Below the pieces are notes generated by a model. The model did no database searches. It was not told where the DNA came from and saw only the letters and a list, made by a program, of their open reading frames with translations. This document shows positions 18,601 through 28,622 of a stretch of 64,000 nt of DNA, piece by piece. This DNA comes from Flavobacterium gyeonganense (lineage in GTDB: Bacteria > Bacteroidota > Bacteroidia > Flavobacteriales > Flavobacteriaceae). The translations under genes were made by a program, and so were the position numbers. Location: the NCBI RefSeq assembly GCF_029625295.1, contig NZ_CP121112.1, forward strand, positions 992,001-1,056,000. Direction: 5' to 3'. The first letter of the stretch is position 1; the number at the start of each line of letters is the position of its first letter.

Positions 18601-19615
18601 AACCATTTAAGGTTAAAACTGAATTAGAACCTGTGTATTGAAATGTTTTTAAAGCTGTTAAGTCGGATCCATTAATAACTAAATTATCAGGCAAATAGGA
18701 ACATGCCAAGGTTTTAAGATTGCTTAATCCATTTAGATTTAGAATTGTAATATGATTTTCGCCGCAGCTTAAATCTGTTAAAAGAGTTGTACTGCTTAAA
18801 TCTAAACTTGTAATTTGATTGTAAAAGCAAGAAAGATAAGTAAGTTTAGTCAGAGTACTAACATCCAGACTGGTAAGCATGTTATAATTACACTCCAGTT
18901 TATCAAGATTTGTTACACCATTTAAGTTCAGATTAGCCAAATTATTATAACTACACATCAATGATTTAAGATTGGTTAATCCGCTTACATTAAGATTGGT
19001 GAGTTTATTAGTTTCGCAGAGCAGTATATCCAGATTGGTTAACCCGGTAAGATCAAGGCTTGTCAGTTGATTGTTGCTGCAAAATAAAGTTTTAAGATTA
19101 GCTGAGCCATTAACATTAAGGTTTTTCAGTTTATTGTTACTGCAGAATAAAATTTTAAGATTATTCAAACCACTAATATTCAGACTTGTTAGTTGGTTTT
19201 GGTCCAGAAAAAGGTTGACAAGATTGGTTAATGTACTAACATTGAATGTAGTCAGATAATTGACGGAACAATTTAAGTTCGTCAGATTGGTTAAAGCTGT
19301 AACATCAAGGTTTAAAAGAATGTTACTGGAACAATCTAAATTTTTAAGATTGGCAAAACTGGCAATCCCGGTTAAATTAAGAATTCCTGAATTCGAAACT
19401 TTCAGCTGAAATACTTCCAAAGCTTCATTTACATCAATTTCGCCGTTGTTGTTGGCGTCGATTTTAATTGAGATTCCGGCAGCATTTAGTGCTATGGAAT
19501 TTGTAACATCAGCTTCCAGCAATTTGACTTTGAAATTTGCATCGGGGATAGCAACATTTTGTGCCTTTACTATCGTGGTCAGTAATAGCACAAACAAAAG
19601 TATTTTTCTTTGCAT
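15626..19615 (-). CDS. Giant secreted leucine-rich-repeat protein with type IX sorting tail
   Basis: The 1329-residue protein has a signal peptide (about 18 residues, ending VKAQ). About residues 20-840 hold some forty leucine-rich repeats of about 21 residues with consensus LxxLDxSxLTNLxxLxCxxN. A Cys is regularly present just before the Asn, as in other Bacteroidota repeats of this kind. A beta-rich stalk with a DUF11-like repeat follows (about 880-1240). The last 75 residues are a type A type IX secretion sorting domain (SLYPNPTKGNVNI ... NGLYFVRITTEKG, final KLIKE). The protein is therefore likely exported by the type IX system and anchored at the surface. It lies 40 bases after the LytTR regulator gene and may be its target. 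Confidence 0.9.
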   Translation of the reverse strand: MQRKILLFVLLLTTIVKAQNVAIPDANFKVKLLEADVTNSIALNAAGISIKIDANNNGEIDVNEALEVFQLKVSNSGILNLTGIASFANLKNLDCSSNILLNLDVTALTNLTNLNCSVNYLTTFNVSTLTNLVNLFLDQNQLTSLNISGLNNLKILFCSNNKLKNLNVNGSANLKTLFCSNNQLTSLDLTGLTNLDILLCETNKLTNLNVSGLTNLKSLMCSYNNLANLNLNGVTNLDKLECNYNMLTSLDVSTLTKLTYLSCFYNQITSLDLSSTTLLTDLSCGENHITILNLNGLSNLKTLACSYLPDNLVINGSDLTALKTFQYTGSNSVLTLNGFPNIENLNLNLSPASITLNVSGFNNLANIYMFNNQTTSLTVNGSGTTNIKSINCSNGLLTSLNLNGLNNLASLNCNNNKLTSLNLTNLTNLTSLNFGINKISNIDLSSVPNLKHLDCNNNVLGSLDVSGLSNLEYLDCSNHISINAIGNQITSLAVGGLTKLKYLDCSNYGYDGVLGALGNVITSLNVNNLTLLEQLKCSKNRLPSLIVNGLTNLTTLDCSYNLLMSLDLIGLTQLSNLNYAHNQLSNLNMVGLVNIKDLDCSYNTISTLNVSTMPNITTLNCSYNTLTTLDLSGLTQLTKLHCGNNLLTNLDVNTFTNLTSLSCNNNKLTTLDVNNLTNLDYLQCGANKLSGLNVNNLTKLTSLYCSGNELTNLDISSLTSLLYLGCSVNQLTSIDLTALTNLLDIECRNNQLTNIDISTLSNLRSIDCRFNQITNLDVSNCPELHTVSCTNNQITTLDVSSLKNLSGLHCANNLLTNLFMKNGRNESNLDFSGNPGLAYICADDAQMGYVQSQLNSMGMTTTVANSYCSFTPGGQHNTVVGTTIFDGNNNGCNLNDPLHPNIRIDINDGTTIGSAFTNTDGTSTFYTQAGTYSIFPNIENAAAFNISPASATINFTDNNYNTNYQSFCLSANGVHPDVEIVISPITPARPGFDSAYRIVYKNKGNQVLSGTITLAFDDSKMDLLSATPVVDTETTNNLEWAYNGLLPFESRTIDLEFNVNSPVETPAVNNGDIFHFTVAITPVSGDESPADNSFTYHQTVVGSFDPNDITCLEGESVSPGTIGEYLHYIVNFENTGTYEAENIVVKIAVDESKYDISSLQLLNSSHSSKTVIHGNIVEFVFEKIHLAASSTSKQKNPVGGHGNILFKIKTNDDLLNGDYVDKTANIFFDYNAPIETNKAETVFESLGNKDFEVDKSISLYPNPTKGNVNISSDTIIKYIELFDVQGRLLQTAIENDTTSKFDISNKPNGLYFVRITTEKGIKVEKLIKE

Positions 19616-19655
19616 AATAATTATTTAGGATTAATTTATAGTTTGGAGATATCTC

Positions 19656-20417
19656 TTATAAGGATTTGATCAGTTCCTGTAGTTTTTCCTTTTTACTTTG
19701 AGCTATTGGAATGTTGCTGTTATCCGCCATAATTACATAACCGCCATCTGATTTTATATACGATTTCAAATAGGAAAGGTTAATTAAATGCGATTGATGA
19801 ATACGCTCAAAACCATGTTCAGTGAGCATTTCTTCATATTCTTTTAATGTTTTCGAGATTAAAACCGGTTTATGGTTCTTTATAAAAAACTCGGTATAAT
19901 TGGCTTTCGCTTCGCAACGAATAATATCTGCAACTTCAAACAAATGAATTCCGTCACTTGTTGATAAAGCGATTCGTTTGAAATTATCTACTTTTTTCCG
20001 AATGTTTTCGAGCAGCAAATCAATGTTTTCAAAAGAGTTCTTTTTACCAGCTGCTTCTTTTATTTTTACTATTGTATCCTGTAATTCTTCAGGATCTACG
20101 GGTTTCAGAATAAAATCTAAAGCACTGAACTTAAAAGCTTTCAAAGCATATTGCTCATGTGCTGTAATGAAAACAACATGTGCTTTTACTTTTCCGTTTA
20201 CTTTTGAAAGGTTTTCCAAAATATCAAAACCGGTCCCATCAGTGAGATGAATATCAAGAAAAATAACCTGAGGGCGCAATTTTTCAATAGCAGCTATCCC
20301 TGTTTTGACACTTTCGGCTTCACCCACAATAAAAATATCATTGGTGTAACGTTCTAAAAGTGCTTTTAAACCGGTTCGTAAATGTTTATCATCGTCAATT
20401 AGTAATGCTGTTATCAT
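19656..20417 (-). CDS. LytTR-family response regulator
   Basis: The 253-residue protein has an N-terminal receiver domain: ALLIDDD acid pocket, VIFLDIHLTDGTG with the phospho-acceptor Asp (about residue 57), and ILKPVDPEEL. The C-terminal LytTR DNA-binding domain shows IIRCEAKANYTEF, FERIHQSHLINLSYLK and IPIAQSKKEKL. The kinase gene ends 10 bases upstream, so the two form a LytS/LytR-type pair. The LRR protein gene follows 40 bases downstream on the same strand and is the obvious candidate target. Confidence 0.92.
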   Translation of the reverse strand: MITALLIDDDKHLRTGLKALLERYTNDIFIVGEAESVKTGIAAIEKLRPQVIFLDIHLTDGTGFDILENLSKVNGKVKAHVVFITAHEQYALKAFKFSALDFILKPVDPEELQDTIVKIKEAAGKKNSFENIDLLLENIRKKVDNFKRIALSTSDGIHLFEVADIIRCEAKANYTEFFIKNHKPVLISKTLKEYEEMLTEHGFERIHQSHLINLSYLKSYIKSDGGYVIMADNSNIPIAQSKKEKLQELIKSL

Positions 20418-20427
20418 GGGCTTTGTA

Positions 20428-22360
20428 TTATGATATGTATTGAACAGGCAAATACAATATTGCTTTTGTACCTGTTTGTTTGTTTGAATTTAATTCCAGA
20501 ATTTCAATTTTTGCTGATTTGGATGTAATAGATTCCATAATCTTAAGGCGTTTTTTTGTAATATCCAACGCCATCGACTGATGTGCCGTAACCGAATTTT
20601 CTTTTAAAATTTTAGACTCTGATAGTCCAATACCGTCATCGGTAATGGTGCAGATCAACTGATTGTTTTGAACATCAAAATCAACATTTATTTTTCCCTT
20701 TCCTTCTTTTGGAACAAGACCATGAAGAATCGCATTTTCAACAAAAGGCTGAATTAGCAAAGGAGGTAGTCCCACATTAAATTCGACATTTTCGCTTGAA
20801 TTGATTTCGAATTCAAACTTATTCTCAAAACGAAGCTGTTCCAATTCCAGATAATTTTGAAGACTTTCAATTTCCTTATCAATCGGGATAAGAGAACCTT
20901 TAGAATATTCAAGTGTCAGACGCATCAGTTTCGAAAATTTCGACAAATATTTTAGCGCCGAATCGGTTCCGTTTTGTACAATAAAACTTGATATTGAACT
21001 CAGACAGTTGAATACAAAATGAGGGTTCATTTGCAGATGCAGAGCCTTTTGTTCATATTCCGCTAATTCTTTTTTAATTGTGAGCTGGCGTTTTACCTGC
21101 ATTCGATTATAAATGACCCAGCCTAAAACAATGAGTAAAATCCCTCCCAAAACAGAGAACACAATCAACTGAAATTCTCTTTTGTGCTTTTCAGAAAGTA
21201 AGGCCTCTTTTTTCTTATACTCATAATTCATTTCAGCCATTGCAAACTTTTTGCTGGTTTCCTGATTACTGATACTGTCACGGGCAATAATTGAATTTTT
21301 ATAATGAGCCAGTGCTGCTTCAGGTTCTTTTAAGGATTCATACAATTCACTTAACAATTCTTCCGAGTGATACGTTTGATCCAGAACACCAATTTCCTCA
21401 GCATAGGCTAATGATTTCGCAGCAAAATGTACAGCCTCTTTATATTTTTTCTGCTCCTGCAATAACAATCCAATGTTATACAAAGCCAGGGAAGCTCCGA
21501 ATTTATTCTGAATTTCCTCATAAAGAGCCAATGATTTCTGATAATATTCATTCGCCAGAATAAAATTCTTCTGTGCTTTGTAATAATCTCCTAAATAATT
21601 ATTGAGTAATGCAGAACCGCGTTTGTTTTCATTTTTCTCAAATCCTTTTTGAGCTTTTCGGTAAAACTGAATTGCATTTTGATATTCCCCAGTTTCAAAA
21701 TAAATAACACCAATGTTAGTCAATGTCATGGGAGCATTTTTTTCACTTAAAAGAGTTTGTATCTTGTATGCCTCTTTAAGATATTGCAATGCTTTAGGGT
21801 ATTTTTGCTGGGATTTGTAAAGAATTCCAATATTATTCAGGGTTTTAGAAATGCCTTCCTTTTCGTCAATCTGTTGATATAATTTTAGCCCTGTTTCATA
21901 ATTTTTTAAAGATGAGGTATAATCGCCTTGTTCTGAATAGACCACTCCTGAACTTGTAAAAGCACGTGCCAGACCGCTTTTTATCCTCTTTTTTATTCGT
22001 TTCTTTTTGTAATGCGGTTTCAAATTCTACTTGTGCCTTTTTAAAAAATTTCAGTGCCCCCTCATAATTTCCCAGAATAATAGAAGCATTTCCTTTGTTT
22101 ACATAAGCTGTTGCAAGTCCAAAATGGTATTCTTTTTTTAAACTGATAATAATTGCTTTTTGAGCGTAGGAAAAAGTCAAATCAGGGTCGATTTCTTTAT
22201 ATAAATCGGCTATTTTATTGTACCTATCAGCTTTTACAGTATCCATTTTAGTATGCTCAACAATTCTTTTTAAACTATCCAGCTGAGCATTTTGCGCATG
22301 GAATATTCCGCAGATATGAAAGACGAAAAAGAAAATTATAAGATGTAATTTTAGATTCAC
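20428..22360 (-). pseudogene. TPR-containing LytS-like sensor histidine kinase, frameshifted
   Basis: Read from ATG 22360, the protein has a signal peptide (ends FHAQN) and TPR repeats (AYVNKGNASIILGNYEGAL), then leaves frame near 21980. The frame one base on continues with many more TPRs (GVVYSEQGDYTSSLKNYE, LNNIGILYKSQQKYP). It then has a membrane helix (LIVFSVLGGILLIVLGWVI), the His-kinase phospho-acceptor region MNPHFVFNCLSSI, and the ATPase ITDDGIGL. One base too many in the T run 21978-21982 (or 21989-21994) explains the break. Unbroken, it would be about 640 residues, with a periplasmic TPR sensor and a cytoplasmic kinase. It partners the regulator at 19656. A sequencing error is as likely as a real mutation. 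Confidence 0.85.
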
Positions 22361-22650
22361 TTTTCTTGTTTTTGGTTGTTGTCTGACAAATGTATAATAT
22401 GTTTCTTAGTATTATAATAACAATTATTATTTACAACGTTCTGATTATTATTTGATTCTTTTGACTTATTGTGAAAGAATTAAAACGATATTACATTAAA
22501 TGATTAGTGATTTATCCCAATAAGAGAAAATTTTAGGTTTTATCAATTTTGCTATAAAACCTACAAATTATACAAAATCATTATTAGTAATCTTTCTTTG
22601 ATTAAAAAAAACACATACTTTTACCGCCGAAAATAACCGAATTATACTAC
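22361..22650. other. Divergent intergenic region
   Basis: The start codons of the kinase (minus) and of the 1459-residue surface protein (plus) flank this 290-base AT-rich stretch. A TTTG at 22597-22600 and TACTTTTA at 22616-22623 weakly resemble a promoter for the plus-strand gene. No other structure is seen. Confidence 0.4.
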
Positions 22651-25600
22651 ATGAGGAAACTTTACTTCTTAACATTACTTTTTATTTTAATCATTTCTAC
22701 TGCTGCCTACAGTTATAATTGTAACGATAGAAATAATTTTACTAATAGGAATTGCAGCAATTTTATAGCACCGGGCGTCGATTTTAATTTTACCAATGAT
22801 GGTGCCTGCTCGGGAACTCCTGTTACATTTACCCCAATAGTAACCGGAAGCGCACCCTTTTCTTACAAATGGGATTTTGGAGACGGAACCACTTCAACAG
22901 AAATGAATCCAAGTCATAACTTTACAGCAGTTGGCTGCGGAACTCAAAAATTTACTGTAAAACTAACAGTCACAGATGCTACTGGTCAGGTAAATTCGAT
23001 AACGAAAGACGTTTTTGTAAAAGAAAAACCTGATTTAAAATTTACAGACCTGAATGGGTCTAATAAGCCTTTTGAAAGATGCGGGGATAATAACTCAAAT
23101 CCAAAATACACTATTACTGTTGTAAACAGTTCAGCTTCTGCTTCCTGTGTGACATCTTACAATGTTAACTGGGGAGATGGAAGTACGGAGACAAATGTAA
23201 CTTTTCCAAAAAGCCACGAATACCAAAAACTGGGTTCTTTTAATATGGTGATTACAGGCGTTGGAAATAATAGCTGTAATAACTCTGTAACGTATGTAGT
23301 TAAAAATTCCAATAACCCAATTGGTGCACTTATCGCTCCGGGAAACACAACTAACTTATGTATACCTGTTGAACCAATGAATTTTGCCATTGGATCATGG
23401 GCACTTAATCCTTCTGACACTAAATATTATATTGATTATGGTGATGGTAGCCAAACTGAGCCATATACTCAGGCTCAATTGGAAGCTTCTGTTTACTATA
23501 ATGCTGCAAATCCAATAGCTTCACAAAATTTTCCTATTCCTCACAAATTCACAAAAGCTAACTGTGACAGAGGTGGTAGTACTGTAACCCTGATTATAAG
23601 AACAAGTTGTGGGCAAACTGAACTTAGTGCCGGAACTATAAAAATATTAGATGTTCCGGTAATAAGCTATACGGTACCTAAGGTCGCTTGTGTTAACAAA
23701 GGTGTATCTTTCAGCAATTCGACCTATGCAGGTTATACTAATGGCTGTAGTACTGTCAATGTTTATACTTGGGATTTTGGAGATGGAACACCAGTATCCA
23801 GAGAGGTTAATCCGTATCACGTATATACAAAACCGGGAAAATATAAAGTTACCCTGAGTGCAACTACACCATGTGGGGCAGGTATCACTCCTCCTCCTCA
23901 AGAAATATGTGTTGAACCTGTATTGCAGCCTGATTTTACTTTTGGTAATGCCTGTGCTAACAATACTATTCAAGTGACCAATACAACTGACACAAGTTTA
24001 ATTTGTGGCGCAGAAAATTATTCCTGGGAGGTTTATAATTATGTTCCTGGATTCTGTGGTAAAGAGACATTCCCGGGATCGCAAAGAGGACAATGGGATT
24101 ATGCTCCCGGCTATAACTCATCATCAAAAAATCCGGTTTTCATTTTTGCGACACCAGGTACTTATTATTTAAGACTATCAACCTGGAACTCATGTAGTAT
24201 CTATCCCCAAACCAAAGAAAAAATAATAGAGGTAAAAAAGAAACCTGTTATTTCCATAAAACCAATTTCAGATTTTTGTAAAACGGCAACGATTTACCCT
24301 GAAGGAAAAGTAGAAGAAACCTGTTCTCCTGCTTCAGAAATAACATACGAATGGAGTTTCCCTGGAGGTACACCTTCAAGTTCTACGTTACTTAATCCTG
24401 GCCCTATCAATTATACCAAAACAGGTAATTATGAAGCCATTTTTAAGGTTACAAATAGTTGTGGTACAGAAACAAAGAGTACAAGATTCTCTGTAGATAT
24501 GGTTCTTTCTCCTGTTATAACTCCTAAAACAGCAAAAATATGCAGTGGTAATTCTTTTCAAGTTACACCTGTAAGCAACGGCACAACCGATAATGTCCCC
24601 TCAGGAACTACTTATGTATGGTCTAATCCAATAGTTTCTCCTCCGGGTGCAATAAGTGGTGCGAGTGCGCAATCGAGTCCTAGAACAAGTATTAGTCAGA
24701 CATTAATAAACAATACAGCTAGTCCGGCAACAGTAACGTATACTGTGTCGCCAATATCGACTTCATGCCCTGGGCCTGATTTTACAGTTACCGTTACGGT
24801 AGAACCAACAATAAAAGTAGTTCAGACTATAAAAAATGGCAAATGTTATGGGTCAAATGACGGGAGTATCAGCATAGCTGTAAGTGGAGGAACACCTTAT
24901 GCAACAGGAACCCCCTACATAATATCCTGGACAAGTCCTAACGGATTTACGAGTTCAGATCAGGATATCTCTAATTTAAAAGCGGGTACCTATTATTTAT
25001 CAATCAGAGATAATGGAGGCTGTCCTTTTACTACTTCATATTATGTCTCAGAGCCGGGAGAATTTAGAATTACAGGCGAAAGTAAAAATGACATCACCTG
25101 TTTTGGATTAAAAAACGGAACTATCAATACTTCTGTAACCGGCGGTACACCTCCTTACAATTTTGTCTGGACAAAAGATGGAAGTCCTTATCCCGGTAAT
25201 TCCGGAAACCTGAATAATCTGGAAAAAGGAGTTTATCAGGTAAAAATAACGGAAGCCAATAATTGTGGTGGGCTTACAGGACAAAGTTTTACCATTATCG
25301 AGCCACCATTACTGGAAGTAAAATGGGAAAGCCAGGTTGATGTTTTATGCTACGGATATAATACTGGTGAAATTAATGTAAGTTCATCAGGAGGAAGACT
25401 TCCTCATCGTTACAGCTGGACAGGACCAAACGGATTTAGAAGTAATCTTCAAAATTTAAAGAACCTGTATGCCGGTACATATAATTTAACGGTTACAGAT
25501 AATTCAGGTTGTACTGTTCCTCTGAAAGTAGAAATACTTCAAAATCCTGAAATTAAATTAAACTACTCTGTTACTCATTTAACTTGTTACAGCGTTAGGG

Positions 25601-27030
25601 ATGGAGTTATAAAAATTAATTCTATCACAGGAGGAGTACCTTTTGCGACTGGCGATCCGTATATTATAAAATGGAGTAATTTAGGAACCGGCATGGAGCA
25701 ATCTAATTTGTCTGCAGGAAACTATTTAATTACCATTACTGATGCCTTGGGATGTCCAAAAGATTTTCCTATAACGGTTAATAATGCACCGGTATTTATG
25801 ATCAATCCGGACTTTCAAAATATTTCGTGTCACGGAGCAAATGATGCACATATCCGACTTAATCTTGTTGGCGGGCAGGCACCCCTTAAACTAGAATGGA
25901 GTGATGGTTCTACAGCCGGAATTGAAAGAAACAACCTTGGTCCGGGAAGCTATAAAGTAAAAATTACCGATGCTAAATTATGTGTAATCGAGGCAGAATA
26001 TATCGTTGTTGATCCGCTTGAATTAAAAATAAGAGGAGATGTTTCAAACCCGCTTGACTGCGTTAAAGCAAATACCGGCGTTATAGACCTTATTGTTACA
26101 GGAGGTACAGCCCCTTATACATATGCCTGGTCTAATGGCGCAACAACTGAAGATTTAAGCCAGCTTACTCCTGACAACTACACTGTTACAGTAACAGACT
26201 CAAGAGGCTGTAAAAAGTCAGACACCTTTAAAATTATCCGATTTGAACAGCTTACCCCTACAATTGAAGTTTTAACTGATTTTAATTGTGATACCCGATT
26301 TGTAGATCAGACATTCGTAGGACATGTAAAAGGTGGAATTCCGCCTTATACTTTAAAATGGTCAGACGGAGTTGTTTCCGGTGTTAATGGCGAAATAATG
26401 AAAACCGATAATAAAGGATTAATCATTTTTACCGTGACCGATAGTTTTGGCTGTACTATGAATGCAAATCATAATGTGGTTAAACCTGTTTTAGGTGTCG
26501 CAAATTTCTCTACAAGCTCTTACGGAAAAGAGATGTTTGATCTTTATTCTATTTATGATCCGGTTAAATTTACAAATCAGGCCACAGGAGATTTCACAAG
26601 TACATCATGGGATTTTGGAGACGGTAATTTCTCAACAGAAACAAGTCCGGAGCACATTTATACCAGAGAAGGGACCTACACCATCAAACAAGTTGTGAAC
26701 TATCCTTTTGGATGCCAGTATTCTTATGAAACCAGTATTCTTGTAGAAAAAGGATACAAGCTCGTTATGCCAAATGCCTTTACGCCTAACAATGACGGAA
26801 TCAACGATTCTTTTGCACCTGTATTTCAGGGACTGAACAACGTTACTCTGGATATTTATGATACTTGGGGAGGTATTATTTATACAGAAAGCGGAGTAAA
26901 CATTCATGGATGGCGTGGAAAAATTAAAGATCTGGATGCTGAAAACGGCAATTACTATTACAGGATAACGGCCAAAACGTTCTACAACCACACCGTAACA
27001 GAAAAAGGATCATTAACATTAATTAAATAA
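22651..27030 (+). CDS. Gliding motility-associated C-terminal domain protein with PKD and SprB repeats
   Basis: The 1459-residue protein has a signal peptide (about 20 residues). Several PKD domains show the hallmark WDFGDGT (about residues 75, 375 and 1320). Around residues 740-1220 lie seven or so SprB-type repeats (ITCFGLKNGTINTSVTGGTPPY, LSAGNYLITITDALGCP). The last 85 residues are the CHU_C/type B type IX secretion domain (MPNAFTPNNDGINDSFAP, NGNYYYRITAKTF). Such proteins are surface adhesins that depend on a PorP/SprF partner, and one is encoded 15 bases downstream. It is probably involved in adhesion or gliding. Confidence 0.92.
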   Translation: MRKLYFLTLLFILIISTAAYSYNCNDRNNFTNRNCSNFIAPGVDFNFTNDGACSGTPVTFTPIVTGSAPFSYKWDFGDGTTSTEMNPSHNFTAVGCGTQKFTVKLTVTDATGQVNSITKDVFVKEKPDLKFTDLNGSNKPFERCGDNNSNPKYTITVVNSSASASCVTSYNVNWGDGSTETNVTFPKSHEYQKLGSFNMVITGVGNNSCNNSVTYVVKNSNNPIGALIAPGNTTNLCIPVEPMNFAIGSWALNPSDTKYYIDYGDGSQTEPYTQAQLEASVYYNAANPIASQNFPIPHKFTKANCDRGGSTVTLIIRTSCGQTELSAGTIKILDVPVISYTVPKVACVNKGVSFSNSTYAGYTNGCSTVNVYTWDFGDGTPVSREVNPYHVYTKPGKYKVTLSATTPCGAGITPPPQEICVEPVLQPDFTFGNACANNTIQVTNTTDTSLICGAENYSWEVYNYVPGFCGKETFPGSQRGQWDYAPGYNSSSKNPVFIFATPGTYYLRLSTWNSCSIYPQTKEKIIEVKKKPVISIKPISDFCKTATIYPEGKVEETCSPASEITYEWSFPGGTPSSSTLLNPGPINYTKTGNYEAIFKVTNSCGTETKSTRFSVDMVLSPVITPKTAKICSGNSFQVTPVSNGTTDNVPSGTTYVWSNPIVSPPGAISGASAQSSPRTSISQTLINNTASPATVTYTVSPISTSCPGPDFTVTVTVEPTIKVVQTIKNGKCYGSNDGSISIAVSGGTPYATGTPYIISWTSPNGFTSSDQDISNLKAGTYYLSIRDNGGCPFTTSYYVSEPGEFRITGESKNDITCFGLKNGTINTSVTGGTPPYNFVWTKDGSPYPGNSGNLNNLEKGVYQVKITEANNCGGLTGQSFTIIEPPLLEVKWESQVDVLCYGYNTGEINVSSSGGRLPHRYSWTGPNGFRSNLQNLKNLYAGTYNLTVTDNSGCTVPLKVEILQNPEIKLNYSVTHLTCYSVRDGVIKINSITGGVPFATGDPYIIKWSNLGTGMEQSNLSAGNYLITITDALGCPKDFPITVNNAPVFMINPDFQNISCHGANDAHIRLNLVGGQAPLKLEWSDGSTAGIERNNLGPGSYKVKITDAKLCVIEAEYIVVDPLELKIRGDVSNPLDCVKANTGVIDLIVTGGTAPYTYAWSNGATTEDLSQLTPDNYTVTVTDSRGCKKSDTFKIIRFEQLTPTIEVLTDFNCDTRFVDQTFVGHVKGGIPPYTLKWSDGVVSGVNGEIMKTDNKGLIIFTVTDSFGCTMNANHNVVKPVLGVANFSTSSYGKEMFDLYSIYDPVKFTNQATGDFTSTSWDFGDGNFSTETSPEHIYTREGTYTIKQVVNYPFGCQYSYETSILVEKGYKLVMPNAFTPNNDGINDSFAPVFQGLNNVTLDIYDTWGGIIYTESGVNIHGWRGKIKDLDAENGNYYYRITAKTFYNHTVTEKGSLTLIK

Positions 27031-27045
27031 AAGCAACAGATTAAA

Positions 27046-28047
27046 ATGAGATTAAGATTATTATTTGTTATACTGATAACATGTTGCTTTTACACCAAAA
27101 CAAGAGCACAGGATCCTATTTTTACACAATATTTTTTAGTTCCCGAAACCCTAAATGCTGGTTTCACAGGTTTTATGGAAACTACCTACGCAGGAATTAT
27201 TCATCGTGAGCAATGGCCTGAATTAGACCTAAGCGTTGATACTGATTATGCATTTGTAAATACCTGGAGTGACAAACTTAACAGTGGAATTGGCTTAAAT
27301 GTTTTAAATCAAAGAGAAAACGCTTCCAAATATAATTTTACACAAATCAATGCCAATTATGCCTACAGGGTAAGAATAAATGATACCTGGACATTCAGAC
27401 CGGGTATAGAAGCTGGTTTTGGTTTAAAATCATTTGCCTTTGGAAATTTATTACTGGAAGATCAGATTAATATAGGCGGTTCAAACAATGCAACTTCTAT
27501 TGATCCACTGCTAGCTAATGACAGGATTACTTTTTTTGATGTATCTGCTGGAATGGTTTTCAATACAGATGATCTTTGGATTGGTCTTTCGATGAAACAC
27601 CTCAACAGACCAAATATTGCCCTGAGTGCAAATGGAAACCTACCATTAAATACTTTTTTCTCGCTAAGCAGCGGATATGAATTTCTGGTAGCAGATTATA
27701 TTGATGTATTGTTTTTTCCGTATGAAACTAAAATGTTTTTTACTTCAAACTACATGCAGCAAGGACGCTATAACCGATTTGATTTAGGTGCTTCAATCTT
27801 ATTCGAAAAAATGTTTTTTGGAACAACATTCGTTACCAATCCTGCTAAAAACGGAATGAACAATGAATTACTAACCTCAGTCAATTTTTTCACAGGATTG
27901 CAATACGAACATTTACGATTAGGACTTTCATATGACCTTAATACTACCAAAATAGGAAGAACCGGAGGCGTTTATGAGCTTTCCTTAACCTATCAGTTTG
28001 ATTTGTCACGAAAATGTTTCGGATGCCCAAATTACGGGGATAATTAA
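27046..28047 (+). CDS. PorP/SprF-family type IX secretion-associated outer membrane protein
   Basis: The 333-residue protein has a signal peptide (ends TRAQD) and the family start PIFTQYFLVPETLNAGFTG. The body is beta-barrel-like with repeated aromatic ends, including WSDKLNSGIGLNVLN, TWTFRPGIEAGFGL, FDVSAGMVFNTD and LRLGLSYDLNTTKIG. Family members assist secretion or surface attachment of a cognate type B CTD protein. The gene follows the large PKD/SprB gene by only 15 bases, which makes the pair typical. Confidence 0.93.
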   Translation: MRLRLLFVILITCCFYTKTRAQDPIFTQYFLVPETLNAGFTGFMETTYAGIIHREQWPELDLSVDTDYAFVNTWSDKLNSGIGLNVLNQRENASKYNFTQINANYAYRVRINDTWTFRPGIEAGFGLKSFAFGNLLLEDQINIGGSNNATSIDPLLANDRITFFDVSAGMVFNTDDLWIGLSMKHLNRPNIALSANGNLPLNTFFSLSSGYEFLVADYIDVLFFPYETKMFFTSNYMQQGRYNRFDLGASILFEKMFFGTTFVTNPAKNGMNNELLTSVNFFTGLQYEHLRLGLSYDLNTTKIGRTGGVYELSLTYQFDLSRKCFGCPNYGDN

Positions 28048-28100
28048 ATTATTTTTCATTTACAAAATAGCCAGAAAAGAATTAAATCCAATTATTAAAA

Positions 28101-28140
28101 AATCAAAAGCCTCCCGACAATTCAGGAGGCTTTTGATTTT
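28101..28140. terminator. Bidirectional terminator
   Basis: AATCAAAAGCCTCC pairs with GGAGGCTTTTGATT over a ten-base loop between the convergent genes ending at 28047 and 28180. Confidence 0.85.
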
Positions 28141-28179
28141 TATATTATTTGTTTTTAAGAAAAGTCTTTTCCTCTTCTA

Positions 28180-28590
28180 TTAATGATGGTCCCATTTTTC
28201 TTTTGGCAGTTCAGAATATAATTCGATTAAATTATGTTCAGGATCTCTAAAATGTACTACTCTAATTCCCCAAGTTGGCATATCTTTAGGTTCGGTTAAA
28301 AACTTCACTCCTTTACTTTGTAATAAAATATAAGTTGCGTCAACACTATCCACTTCTATAATGACAGCCATTTTGTCCTGCAAAGTTTCATTTTTTTCCG
28401 CTTTTTCATTGATGGCAAGACTCATTAGTTCTGCCTTAAACAAAGCAAGACCTGAGGGGATACCGATATTAAAACTGGCAAAATTATCACCTGGTTTTCC
28501 CCACGTACATTCTAAGCCAAGAATATCATTGTAAAAAGTAAAACAATTGTCAAAGTCATTTACTAAAAGTCTAATATTGCTAAATTTCAT
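28180..28590 (-). CDS. VOC (glyoxalase/bleomycin resistance) family protein
   Basis: The 136-residue protein has the start SNIRLLVNDFDNCFTFYND and the end VVHFRDPEHNLIELYSEL, with the metal/active-site Glu, typical of a two-module VOC domain protein. Functions in this fold vary widely (glyoxalases, dioxygenases, drug binding), and nothing here fixes the substrate. An AraC-type regulator lies 32 bases upstream on the same strand, so the two may be co-transcribed. Confidence 0.85.
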   Translation of the reverse strand: MKFSNIRLLVNDFDNCFTFYNDILGLECTWGKPGDNFASFNIGIPSGLALFKAELMSLAINEKAEKNETLQDKMAVIIEVDSVDATYILLQSKGVKFLTEPKDMPTWGIRVVHFRDPEHNLIELYSELPKEKWDHH

Positions 28591-28622
28591 TTTGCTTATT
28601 TTATTTATTTATAAATGCAAAA

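Noticed and set aside
15626..19615. Many plus-strand ORFs of 60-70 codons inside the LRR gene
   Set aside because: They repeat with the LRR period, have no starts or ribosome sites of their own and encode low-complexity Leu-rich shadow peptides.
15626..19615. Regularly spaced repeats that could be taken for a CRISPR array
   Set aside because: The period is about 63 bases in one reading frame, and the units are coding LRR repeats, not identical repeats with unique spacers. No CRISPR array or cas gene was seen anywhere.
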